From NCBI RefSeq assembly GCF_947500325.1, contig NZ_CANMRQ010000004.1, positions 62,001-126,000 of the forward strand: a stretch of DNA of 64,000 nucleotides, written 5' to 3'. Shown one piece after another: positions 27,038 to 35,517 of this stretch. The notes below the pieces were generated by a model that saw only the letters and a list, made by a program, of their open reading frames with translations, had not been told where the DNA came from and did not search any database. Source of the DNA: an uncultured Lacinutrix sp. Lineage in GTDB: Bacteria; Bacteroidota; Bacteroidia; Flavobacteriales; Flavobacteriaceae. The first letter of the stretch is position 1, and each line of letters begins with the position of its first letter. A program made the translations under genes and the position numbers.

Positions 27038-29482
27038 TTATAAGTTTCCAATACGGATAATATCTGCAAATAAACCAGAAGCAGTTACATCTGCTCCAGC
27101 TCCAGCTCCTTTAATAATCATAGGTTGTTCTGGATAACGTTGTGTATAAAACATAACAATATTGTCTTTGCCTTCTAAATTATAAAATGGGTGACCTTCT
27201 GGAATTTCTTTAAGTCCAACTTTTGCTTTTCCATCATTAAATTCTGCAACATATTTAAGTTGACAATCTTTAGATTTAGCAGAAGCATATAATTTTTGAA
27301 AATGTGATTCATCTGCAATTAATGAGTCATAAAAGTCATCAACAGAATCACTTTCTAGATTTGCTTTGGTTAAGAAAGATTCATTTACAATATCGTCTAT
27401 ATTTAAGTCTGTTCCATTTTCTCTAGCTAATATCAATACTTTTCTAGCTACGTCAATACCACTTAAATCAATTCTAGGATCTGGTTCTGTATAGCCTTCA
27501 AATTGTGCTTGTTTAACTGTGTCATGAAAATTCTTTCTATCATTAAAGTTGTTAAATATAAAATTTAAACTTCCAGATAAAACTGCTTGTATAGAAATGA
27601 CTTTATCGCCAGATGCCACTAAATTATTTAAAGTATTTATAACCGGTAGTCCAGCACCAACATTAGTTTCAAATAAGAAAGGAGTATTATATTTGCGAGA
27701 AAGATGTTTTAAATTACTATAGCTTTCAAAATCACTAGAACAAGCAATTTTATTACACGCAACCACTGCAATACTATTTTTTAAATAGTCAGAATACAAA
27801 CCAGATAGTTCTTTATTAGCAGTAATATCTATAAAAATACTATTACGTAAGTTTAATGCTATTGTTTTTTCTATAAAACCATTTAAACTAGATTTCGTTC
27901 CTTGTTGTAATTTTCTAGGCCAAGAGTCAAATGGAATGCCCTCTGGATTAAAAACCATAGTTCTAGAGTTAGAAAGCCCAACAATTTTTAAGTTAATTTT
28001 TAAGTTTTTATTTAAAAATTGATTTTGCTGTTCTATTTGATCTATTAGTTTTTCTCCAACATTACCAACACCAGTAATAAATAAATTAAGCTGCTTAATA
28101 TTACCCTCAAAAAAACGTTCATGCAACGTATTTAAAGCTTTTTCAACATCTTTTTCTGTTATTACAGCAGAAATACTTCTTTCTGATGCTCCTTGAGCAA
28201 TAGCTCTAATATTGATGTTATTTTTACCTAGAGTACTAAACATCTTTCCACTAATCCCTTGATGGCTTTTCATCTTATCACCAATTAACGCGATAATGGA
28301 CAAACCTCTTTCAACGATTATTGGATCGATTTTGTGCATTGAAATTTCATACTCAAAAGTTTCATTAATTGAAACTTCAGCTAAATCAGCATCATCCTCT
28401 AAAATACCAAAACAAATGGAATGCTCTGATGAAGCTTGAGTAATTAGAATTATATTTATTTTTTTCTGAGCTAAAGTTTCAAATAAACGTTTTGAAAAGC
28501 CTGGAACGCCAACCATACCATTACCTTGCAAAGTTAACAATGCAATATTGTTAATGTTTGTAATGCCTGTAACTGCAGAAGTTTTATTATTACCTTCATT
28601 AGATATAATTGTCCCATCTGCTTCTGGATCTAAAGTATTTTTTATATGAATAGGTATTTCCAAATCTAATACTGGTTGAACAGTTGGAGGATATAGTACT
28701 TTAGCACCAAAATGCGACAATTCCATAGCTTCTTGATAACTTATACGCTTTATAGGATAGGCTTGCTTAACTAATTTTGGATTAGTAGTGTACATGCCAC
28801 TAACATCTGTCCATATTTCTAGTTTTTTGATGTGTAAAGCAGCAGCTATAATGGCAGCAGTATAATCTGAACCTCCACGTCCTAAAGTTGTGATTTCTCC
28901 AGAATCTGATTTTGAGATAAATCCAGGTAAAACTGTAATATTTTGATTAGCATTATTAAAATACTCTCTAATATTTATATTAGTAGATTTAAATTTAACT
29001 TCTGCTTTTGTGAAATTTGAATTTGTAACAATTAAATCTTGAGAATTCTTTTGCTTTGCATTACTATTTCTAGCAATTAAAGTCTCAGCAATTATGTATG
29101 AAGATAATAATTCGCCAAAACTAACTAATCTATCTGAGGTTTGAGGAGAAAGCTCATTAATTAAAGAAATACCATCTAATAGGTCTTTTAAATCATTTAA
29201 TTTCTTTTCCAATATCTCAAAAACTGACTGGTTTTTATTTGGAATTAATTCATTTAAAATAGTGATGTGTTTTTGTCTAATAAAATCATATTCAGATATA
29301 TAATCTTCATTTTTGTTTTTTGCTAAATGGCCAGCTTTAAGTAATTTATCTGTTATTCCGCCTACAGCAGAAACGACGCAAATTACATTGTTACTTTTAG
29401 AATAATCTTCTAAAATTGTAATGACTTTATTTATGTTTTCTGAAGAACCTACAGATGTTCCTCCAAATTTTAATACTTGCAT
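27038..29482 (-). CDS. thrA: Bifunctional aspartate kinase / homoserine dehydrogenase I
   Basis: 814 residues. Residues 1-290 are the aspartokinase (KFGGTSVGSSENI at 5-17, GRGGSDYTAA near 210). Two ACT-type regulatory segments follow (LTLQGNGMVGVPGFSKRLF, ALIGDKMKSHQGISGKMF). From about 463 is homoserine dehydrogenase (LNLFITGVGNVGEKLI, EGYTEPDPRIDLSGIDVARKVLIL). It catalyses the first and third steps from aspartate, and feedback control by threonine is expected from the ACT domains. It heads thrABC and is preceded by a Thr/Ile-rich leader peptide. Confidence 0.95.
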   Translation of the reverse strand: MQVLKFGGTSVGSSENINKVITILEDYSKSNNVICVVSAVGGITDKLLKAGHLAKNKNEDYISEYDFIRQKHITILNELIPNKNQSVFEILEKKLNDLKDLLDGISLINELSPQTSDRLVSFGELLSSYIIAETLIARNSNAKQKNSQDLIVTNSNFTKAEVKFKSTNINIREYFNNANQNITVLPGFISKSDSGEITTLGRGGSDYTAAIIAAALHIKKLEIWTDVSGMYTTNPKLVKQAYPIKRISYQEAMELSHFGAKVLYPPTVQPVLDLEIPIHIKNTLDPEADGTIISNEGNNKTSAVTGITNINNIALLTLQGNGMVGVPGFSKRLFETLAQKKINIILITQASSEHSICFGILEDDADLAEVSINETFEYEISMHKIDPIIVERGLSIIALIGDKMKSHQGISGKMFSTLGKNNINIRAIAQGASERSISAVITEKDVEKALNTLHERFFEGNIKQLNLFITGVGNVGEKLIDQIEQQNQFLNKNLKINLKIVGLSNSRTMVFNPEGIPFDSWPRKLQQGTKSSLNGFIEKTIALNLRNSIFIDITANKELSGLYSDYLKNSIAVVACNKIACSSDFESYSNLKHLSRKYNTPFLFETNVGAGLPVINTLNNLVASGDKVISIQAVLSGSLNFIFNNFNDRKNFHDTVKQAQFEGYTEPDPRIDLSGIDVARKVLILARENGTDLNIDDIVNESFLTKANLESDSVDDFYDSLIADESHFQKLYASAKSKDCQLKYVAEFNDGKAKVGLKEIPEGHPFYNLEGKDNIVMFYTQRYPEQPMIIKGAGAGADVTASGLFADIIRIGNL

Positions 29483-29519
29483 TTGTATTTAATTATAATG
29501 TTGTGATTTGTTAAATTAG

Positions 29520-29537
29520 GTAGTAGTGTACTACTAC
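29520..29537 (-). promoter_or_regulatory. Hairpin GTAGTAGT/ACTACTAC between thr leader and thrA
   Basis: The palindrome has 8-nt arms around two bases and lies 38 bp upstream of the thrA ATG. In the minus-strand RNA the arm GUAGUAGU can instead pair with ACUACUAU, formed by the Thr-Thr-Ile codons of the leader at 29594-29587. This gives two exclusive folds. No U-run follows, so it is not itself a standard terminator. Confidence 0.45.
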
Positions 29538-29558
29538 AAAGGTCGGAGGTATATATAA

Positions 29559-29606
29559 TTAAGCACCCAAAAGGGTAATCGTAATAATAGTAGTAAATGT
29601 GAACAT
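29559..29606 (-). CDS. thrL: Threonine operon leader peptide
   Basis: A 15-codon open frame encodes MFTFTTIITITLLGA: five Thr and three Ile in its ten central residues, the regulatory amino acids expected for a threonine operon leader, as in enterobacterial ThrL. An AGAGG sequence lies 11 nt before this ATG. The same frame is open to an upstream ATG at 29669, giving a 36-residue version with more Thr (INTINYTSTLE); I prefer the short form because of the AGAGG and its size, but both are possible. The stop is 76 bp before thrA. Ribosome stalling at the Thr/Ile codons would alter folding of the GTAGTAGT arm. Confidence 0.65.
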   Translation of the reverse strand: MFTFTTIITITLLGA

Positions 29607-29689
29607 AGCAAAAACAACCTCTAGAGTAGAAGTGTAGTTAATTGTGTTTATTTGCGAGTTGTTATACATTTTTTCTGTGCAATACTTGG

Positions 29690-29720
29690 TAAATGTATTA
29701 CATTTACGCTAATAACAAAA
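29690..29720 (-). promoter_or_regulatory. Promoter of the thr operon
   Basis: The minus strand reads TTTTG, 18 bp, TACATTTA. This is one base off the Bacteroidota -7 consensus TAnnTTTG, with correct spacing to the upstream TTG. Transcription would begin near 29684, so the leader peptide lies fully inside the message. Confidence 0.45.
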
Positions 29721-29820
29721 CAAAAATCACATTTTTATAAAATTCTGAAATTAAAACCAATTTATTTCATTTTTTGAAACTATAAACGGTTAAAAGTTAA
29801 AAATTATTAATTTTTTTTAA

Positions 29821-31380
29821 ATGAAAATATTCTCAAAAGAACAAATTTATGCTGGTGATAAATTAACAGCAGAAAAACAAAATATATCTTCGACAGATTT
29901 AATGGAACGAGCTGGAACGCAAATTTTTAATTGGTTGCATATGCGTATGCAGGGCGCTCAAGTACCAATTCATGTGTTCTGCGGGATAGGAAATAATGGT
30001 GGAGATGGTTTAGTAGTTGCTAGGCATTTAATTACTCATGGTTATAATGTAAAAACTTATGTAATTAATTGTAGTGATAAACGTTCTAAAGATTTTCTTA
30101 TTAATTATGATCGTATTAAAAACGTGACTAAAGAATGGCCAACATTATTAAGTTGTGCTGAAGATTTTAGTGAAATATTAATAGATGAAAAAGATATAAT
30201 TGTAGATGCTATTTTTGGTATTGGTATTAATAGACCTGTAGATGATTGGGTAAAAGCCCTATTCAATCATTTTAGAATTACCAAAGCCTTTACATTATCT
30301 ATAGATGTCCCATCAGGACTCTATACAGATAGAGTAGTGGATGATCCTGAAGCAGTAGTTAACGCAGGATATACACTTAGTTTTCAAACCCCTAAATTAG
30401 TTTTCTTTTTACCGGAAACTGCAAAATATACTGTGCAATGGGAAGTATTAGATATTGGTATAGATCCAGAATATTTATTTACAACGCCAACTGAAGCTGA
30501 CTTAATTGGCAAAAACGAAGTGCTGCCAATATATAAACCAAGAGAAAAATATAGTCATAAAGGAACTTATGGGCATAGTTTAATTATAGGAGGAAGTTAT
30601 GGTAAAATTGGAGCCGTAACTTTAGCAAGTAGAGCGGCATTAGCTGTTGGAGCAGGAAAAGTCACAGCATATGTTCCAAAATGTGGATATACTGCTTTAC
30701 AGGCCTCTTTCCCTGAAGCTATGGTTATAACAGATACTGATGAGGATAAAATTACAAAAATTGATTTTGATATAGAACCTACAGTAATAGGTTTAGGTGT
30801 AGGTATTGGTACAAATACTAAAACGGTTTCTGCTTTAGAAGATTTCTTAAAAACGAATATAACTCCTTTGGTTATAGATGCAGATGGTTTAAATATTTTA
30901 GGTAAGAAGAAAGCACTATTAAAACTACTACCAGAACAAACTGTTTTAACACCGCATCCAAATGAATTAGAACGATTAATAGGTAAATGGAAAGATGATT
31001 TTGATAAGCTAAAGAAAACCAAAGCTTTAGCAAAAAAATATAATTTAATTATTGTTATAAAAGGAGCAAATTCTATAGTTGTTACTGCTGAAAAATTGTA
31101 TGTAAATACTACTGGCAACCCTGGTTTAGCAACAGCTGGAACAGGAGATGTTTTAACAGGTATGATTACTGGTTTAATTTCCCAAGGATATGAGGCTATA
31201 GCAGCAACAATTTTTGCTGTTTATTTGCATGGTAAATCTGCCGATTTATTAATAGAAGATTTTGGTTACCAAAGCTTAATAGCTAGTCATGTTATTGAAG
31301 GTATTGGTGAAGCTTATTTGGATTTATTTAGGCAACCTGAGCAGCCTCAAGTTGAACAAGCGGATGATGGAGAAGAGTAG
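29821..31380 (+). CDS. nnr: Bifunctional NAD(P)H-hydrate epimerase/dehydratase
   Basis: 519 residues. Residues 1-215 are the YjeF N-terminal epimerase (DLMERAGTQIFNWL, FCGIGNNGGDGLVVARHL, IVDAIFGIGINRPV). From about 230 to 500 is the ADP-dependent dehydratase of the ribokinase superfamily (YSHKGTYGHSLIIGGSYGKIGAVTLASRAAL, LTPHPNELERL, NTTGNPGLATAGTGDVLTGMI). It repairs hydrated NADH and NADPH. It is a single gene, divergent from the thr operon, with a strong terminator. Confidence 0.95.
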   Translation: MKIFSKEQIYAGDKLTAEKQNISSTDLMERAGTQIFNWLHMRMQGAQVPIHVFCGIGNNGGDGLVVARHLITHGYNVKTYVINCSDKRSKDFLINYDRIKNVTKEWPTLLSCAEDFSEILIDEKDIIVDAIFGIGINRPVDDWVKALFNHFRITKAFTLSIDVPSGLYTDRVVDDPEAVVNAGYTLSFQTPKLVFFLPETAKYTVQWEVLDIGIDPEYLFTTPTEADLIGKNEVLPIYKPREKYSHKGTYGHSLIIGGSYGKIGAVTLASRAALAVGAGKVTAYVPKCGYTALQASFPEAMVITDTDEDKITKIDFDIEPTVIGLGVGIGTNTKTVSALEDFLKTNITPLVIDADGLNILGKKKALLKLLPEQTVLTPHPNELERLIGKWKDDFDKLKKTKALAKKYNLIIVIKGANSIVVTAEKLYVNTTGNPGLATAGTGDVLTGMITGLISQGYEAIAATIFAVYLHGKSADLLIEDFGYQSLIASHVIEGIGEAYLDLFRQPEQPQVEQADDGEE

Positions 31381-31401
31381 ATAAATACAATGTAGTTATA
31401 T

Positions 31402-31437
31402 AAAAAGCGACCGTAAGTACATACGGTCGCTTTTTTA
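31402..31437 (+). terminator. Terminator of nnr, bidirectional
   Basis: A 14-bp stem AAAAAGCGACCGTA/TACGGTCGCTTTTT with a 6-nt loop. A-rich and T-rich flanks allow use from both sides. Confidence 0.9.
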
Positions 31438-31455
31438 TTCTAGATTAAATAAATA

Positions 31456-32502
31456 TTATATATTTTCTAATCCATTTAATAATTCTCTTAATTTAGAACT
31501 AGAAGGTCTAGGAGCATCGGCATTTACAACATTCCCAGCTGGATCTATTAATATAAACCTAGGAATTCCATTAATTTTGTAACCTTGAACAAAATCAGAT
31601 TTCCATCCTTTGTCAGATAATATTTGAATACCACCTAATTCTTTTTCTTTAATCATTTTTTTCCAACCTTCTTTTGCTGCTGCTGCATCACCTTTAAAGC
31701 CTCTACCATCATCAACAGAAAGGCTTACGAACTCTATGTTTTTATCATGAAAATCTTTTTCAATTTCCTTTAAAGAAGGAATTTCTCTTATACATGGACC
31801 ACACCAAGTTGCCCATACATCTATATAAACATATTTCCCTTTTAAATCGGCTAAAGAGGTTGTGCCTCCTTTTACGTTTTCATAATTAACAAAATCTGGA
31901 GAAGGTTTACCTATAAAATCTGCAAATTGGGTTGCTCTAGCTTTTTGCTGTTTATATGCTCCAGATATACCTTTATTAAATTGGCTAATTTGTAGTTTTT
32001 CGTTAGCAACCAACATAGAATCTAAACCGTTATTGTTGTTTTCTAAAAAGCCATTCATTTCTGTTTCAATTTCTGCTACTTTCTTTTTGAACTCATCTTC
32101 ATCTAAATCAAAAATGCTAGGGTTTATTAGGTTTTCCTGCATTAATGCTTTTTTTACTAAATAGTTGTTTGATTCTGCTCCATTACCAGAAAATTTAATG
32201 GATTCATCAAATTCTTTAGTATCAAGAGTTAAGTTTAAATCATAACCATTTTTTAAAAAAACATTTGTTGACTCATTACCATCATATATACCATACATAC
32301 CTTTTACAACTTTTAAAGTATCGCTAAAGGTTCCATCTTCATTAACTTTTATAGTTTTAGAAAACTGCCTTCCTTGATATACAAATAATGAATCACTATT
32401 CTTGTTAGCAATTTTGCCGGCTAGTGTTACGTAATCTTTAGGTTCTTCTTTACAAGCTATTACTGCTATTGCAGACAAGCATATTAATAATTTTTTCATC
32501 AT
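31456..32502 (-). CDS. TlpA-type thiol-disulfide oxidoreductase lipoprotein (DUF4369 N-terminus)
   Basis: 348 residues. The lipobox is AVIAC (C17). Residues about 25-130 form a beta-rich DUF4369 domain, and about 195-345 a TlpA-like thioredoxin fold with WATWCGPC (C234, C237) and the cis-Pro segment GIPRFILIDPAGNVV. It is periplasmic and reduces or exchanges protein disulfides, with targets unknown. It is a tandem paralogue of the 453-residue gene 16 bp upstream. It lacks most of the helical middle region of that protein. The start could also be the second Met at 32499. Confidence 0.9.
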   Translation of the reverse strand: MMKKLLICLSAIAVIACKEEPKDYVTLAGKIANKNSDSLFVYQGRQFSKTIKVNEDGTFSDTLKVVKGMYGIYDGNESTNVFLKNGYDLNLTLDTKEFDESIKFSGNGAESNNYLVKKALMQENLINPSIFDLDEDEFKKKVAEIETEMNGFLENNNNGLDSMLVANEKLQISQFNKGISGAYKQQKARATQFADFIGKPSPDFVNYENVKGGTTSLADLKGKYVYIDVWATWCGPCIREIPSLKEIEKDFHDKNIEFVSLSVDDGRGFKGDAAAAKEGWKKMIKEKELGGIQILSDKGWKSDFVQGYKINGIPRFILIDPAGNVVNADAPRPSSSKLRELLNGLENI

Positions 32503-32518
32503 GAGTTTTTTTATGGAA

Positions 32519-33880
32519 TTATATATTAAGACTATTAAATAGTTCTTTTAATTTTGGATTAGATGGTCTTGGAGCATCAGCATTAACTATATTTCCTTGA
32601 GGATCTATTAAGATAAATCGTGGTATTCCATTAATACCATAATCAACTACAAATTTTGATTTCCAATCATTATCTGCCATTAGTTGTACACCACCAAGTT
32701 CTTCTTTATTAACCATGTCTACCCATTTTTGGTGAGAATCTGCAACATCAATAGATGTGCTTACAAATGCAATGTTTTTATCGTGGTATTCTTTTTCTAT
32801 TTTTTTAAGAGAAGGAATTTCTGCTTTACATGGTCCACACCAAGTAGCCCAAACATCGACATAAACATATTTACCTTTTAAATCTGAAAGAGAAGTAGTG
32901 CCTCCTTTATGGTTTTCATAATTTACAAATACAGGAGACGGTTTTCCTTTTACTAAATTCTCTGCTCTTTCTAGACCCTTCTTTAATTCTTTCTTTACTT
33001 TTTCGTCTGTTGTATTGTTATTTAAAAATGCATAAGTTTCAGTTAAACTAGCATTAGCAGGAGACAAAGCCATACCTGCCAAATATTGAACAATTTTATT
33101 TTTTAATTCAGGAATTTCTATAGTGCTAATAGTACTTAAATCTGAAGGAGTAATACTATTATAATCCTCTAAACCTTCATAAATAGGGTCCATAACACTC
33201 TTAAATGCAAGTCGTTGATATGATGAAGATGTTTTGTAAGCATTAACATCATTATATATTAAATCTTTAAAAGCTTTAGGTAAAAAATTATCAGAGGTTT
33301 TAAAAGTATCATTCTTGGTAAAATAAGAATGTGCATTTTCATACTGATCTAAAGCTGCGTAAGAATCATATTCAAGATTTTTTAATTCAGTGTTAATAAA
33401 GTTTTTATCCAATCCTTCAGTTATATCTAAAGTCGATTTATGGCTTTCTTTTATTTCATTTACTTTTTCTTTAAATGCAGCTTCGTCAAGTGTATAAAAT
33501 GATTGAGCATTACCTTTAAATTTCTTGTTATTTGAATTCTTAGATGCTAAATATGAACTTTCTTTTGCTCCAACACCAGAAAAACTAAAACCTAATGAGT
33601 CTTTTGTAATAGCAATATTAGCACCAGCTTTAAGGTATAAATTAGCACGTTCTCTACCCAAGCTTAAAGTATAAAATCCATTTTCTTTTATTGTTAAAGT
33701 ATCTAAAAACTTACCTTCTGCATCAATAGCTATTTTTTCTTCAACATCACCGCCAATTAAAGTTATTTCTTTAGCTTTAGTATCTCCAAATTCACCAGAT
33801 AGTATAGTATAGTCAATTTTTGGATCTTCTTTACAAGCTACAATTGCTATCGCGGAAATGCATATTAATAATTTTTTCAT
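32519..33880 (-). CDS. TlpA-type thiol-disulfide oxidoreductase lipoprotein, longer paralogue
   Basis: 453 residues. The lipobox is AIVAC (C16). It has an N-terminal DUF4369-like domain (25-105), a longer helical middle (about 120-310) and a C-terminal TlpA thioredoxin domain with WATWCGPC (C348, C351) and GIPRFILIDPQGNIVNADAP. The first and last parts are very similar to the neighbouring 348-residue protein, including LLICxSAIA and NADAPRPSxxKLxEL, so the pair arose by duplication. It is the first gene of a two-gene operon. Confidence 0.9.
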   Translation of the reverse strand: MKKLLICISAIAIVACKEDPKIDYTILSGEFGDTKAKEITLIGGDVEEKIAIDAEGKFLDTLTIKENGFYTLSLGRERANLYLKAGANIAITKDSLGFSFSGVGAKESSYLASKNSNNKKFKGNAQSFYTLDEAAFKEKVNEIKESHKSTLDITEGLDKNFINTELKNLEYDSYAALDQYENAHSYFTKNDTFKTSDNFLPKAFKDLIYNDVNAYKTSSSYQRLAFKSVMDPIYEGLEDYNSITPSDLSTISTIEIPELKNKIVQYLAGMALSPANASLTETYAFLNNNTTDEKVKKELKKGLERAENLVKGKPSPVFVNYENHKGGTTSLSDLKGKYVYVDVWATWCGPCKAEIPSLKKIEKEYHDKNIAFVSTSIDVADSHQKWVDMVNKEELGGVQLMADNDWKSKFVVDYGINGIPRFILIDPQGNIVNADAPRPSNPKLKELFNSLNI

Positions 33881-34005
33881 AACACAAAATTTATTTAATC
33901 AAAAGTAATGGATTATTCTTATTTTTTATCATTTTCATAAATTATTAACATTTCTTGCATATCAACTTCTGATTGTTGACTTTTGATGCTCTATAAATTA
34001 ACTTT

Positions 34006-35517
34006 ATGAGTACAGTACATTATATATCATCTAAAACATTAGATTTAACTACTATAAATGCTATTATAAACGAAAAAAAGCAAATAGCATTATCAGAAGA
34101 AGCAGCAATACGTATTAAAAACTGCCGCCTTTTTTTAGATAAAAAATTACAAGGAGAAACTAAACCGATTTATGGTATAAATACGGGGTTTGGCTCTTTA
34201 TATAATGTTAAAATATCTAAGGAGAATTTAACGAAGCTTCAAGAAAATCTAATGATGTCTCATGCCTGTGGAACAGGAGAAGAAGTGCCGCAGGAAGTTG
34301 TAAAATTAATGTTGTTATTAAAAATTCAATCTCTTAATTATGGGCATTCTGGAAGTCAAATTGAAACGGTAGAGCGTTTAGTTGATTTTTATAATAATGA
34401 TATTTTACCAATTGTTTATACTCAAGGCTCACTTGGAGCATCAGGTGATTTAGCGCCTTTAGCTCATTTGTCTTTACCATTAATAGGAAAAGGTAAAGTA
34501 AATTATAAAGGAAACGTTGTTTCTTCAGAAGTGGTTCTTAAAGAATTTAACTGGGAACCAATTCAATTACAATCTAAAGAAGGTTTGGCCTTGTTAAATG
34601 GTACACAATTTATGAGTGCTTATGGTGTGTATTTACTATTAAAATCATACAAACTTTCTTATTTGGCAGATTTAATAGGAAGTGTTTCTATAGAAGCTTT
34701 TGATGGCAGAATAGAACCTTTTAATGAACTAATCCATATAGTGAGACCACATAATGGACAATTAAAAACCGCTGGCCGTGTTCGTGAGTTTTTAGACGGC
34801 AGCGAGATTATTGGTCAAGCAAAACAGCACGTTCAAGATCCATACTCATTTCGTTGCATTCCTCAAGTACATGGGGCTACAAAGGATACTCTATCTTTTG
34901 TAGAGAAAACATTTACAATAGAAATAAATTCTGTTACAGATAATCCAAATATTTTTTCAAAAGAAGACGAAATTATTTCTGGTGGTAATTTTCATGGGCA
35001 GCCATTAGCTTTAGCTTTAGATTATTTAAAAATTGCTATGGCAGAATTAGGAAACATTTCTGAAAGAAGAATATTTCAACTTGTATCTGGATTAAGAGGT
35101 TTGCCTGCCTTTTTGGTTAATAATCCTGGATTAAATTCTGGATTTATGATACCGCAATATACAGCAGCAAGTATTGTGAGTGCTAATAAACAATTAGCAT
35201 CTCCTGCTTCTATAGATTCAATTGTGTCATCAAATGGTCAAGAAGATCATGTAAGTATGGGAGCAAACGCTGCAACTCAAGCCTATACTTTAATAGATAA
35301 TGTAGAACGTGTTTTAGCTATAGAACTCTTTAACGCTTCACAGGCATTACAATTTAGATCTCCTTTAAAGTCTAGTGATTTTATTGAATTGTTTTTACAA
35401 AGTTATAGGGTAGAAGTGCCTTTTATAGAAGAAGATGAAGTGCTTCATGACGATATTGCTGCATCAATTCAATTTATTCAAACTATAAATATTGATTCAA
35501 GTGAATTGTTTTCTTAA
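34006..35517 (+). CDS. hutH: Histidine ammonia-lyase
   Basis: 503 residues. The MIO cofactor forms from A145-S146-G147 in TQGSLGASGDLAPLAHL. YGINTGFGSLYNV, NGTQFMSAYGVYLL, QDPYSFRCIPQVHG, SVTDNPNIF and FHGQPLALALDYL are all family blocks. It deaminates L-histidine to urocanate. No other hut gene is nearby. The last 75 bp of the gene, up to the first base of the final Ser codon, recur exactly at 39818-39892. The stop codon itself lies in the adjoining block, and the gene overlaps the convergent TonB receptor gene by 4 bp. Confidence 0.93.
   Translation: MSTVHYISSKTLDLTTINAIINEKKQIALSEEAAIRIKNCRLFLDKKLQGETKPIYGINTGFGSLYNVKISKENLTKLQENLMMSHACGTGEEVPQEVVKLMLLLKIQSLNYGHSGSQIETVERLVDFYNNDILPIVYTQGSLGASGDLAPLAHLSLPLIGKGKVNYKGNVVSSEVVLKEFNWEPIQLQSKEGLALLNGTQFMSAYGVYLLLKSYKLSYLADLIGSVSIEAFDGRIEPFNELIHIVRPHNGQLKTAGRVREFLDGSEIIGQAKQHVQDPYSFRCIPQVHGATKDTLSFVEKTFTIEINSVTDNPNIFSKEDEIISGGNFHGQPLALALDYLKIAMAELGNISERRIFQLVSGLRGLPAFLVNNPGLNSGFMIPQYTAASIVSANKQLASPASIDSIVSSNGQEDHVSMGANAATQAYTLIDNVERVLAIELFNASQALQFRSPLKSSDFIELFLQSYRVEVPFIEEDEVLHDDIAASIQFIQTINIDSSELFS
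35438..35512. repeat. 75-bp direct repeat, left copy (hutH 3' end)
   Basis: It is identical base for base to 39818-39892, with an offset of 4380 bp. The left copy encodes the C-terminal residues from VLHDDIAAS to SSELF of HutH. The match stops at 35513 (C here, A in the right copy), just before the hutH stop codon. Confidence 0.95.
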
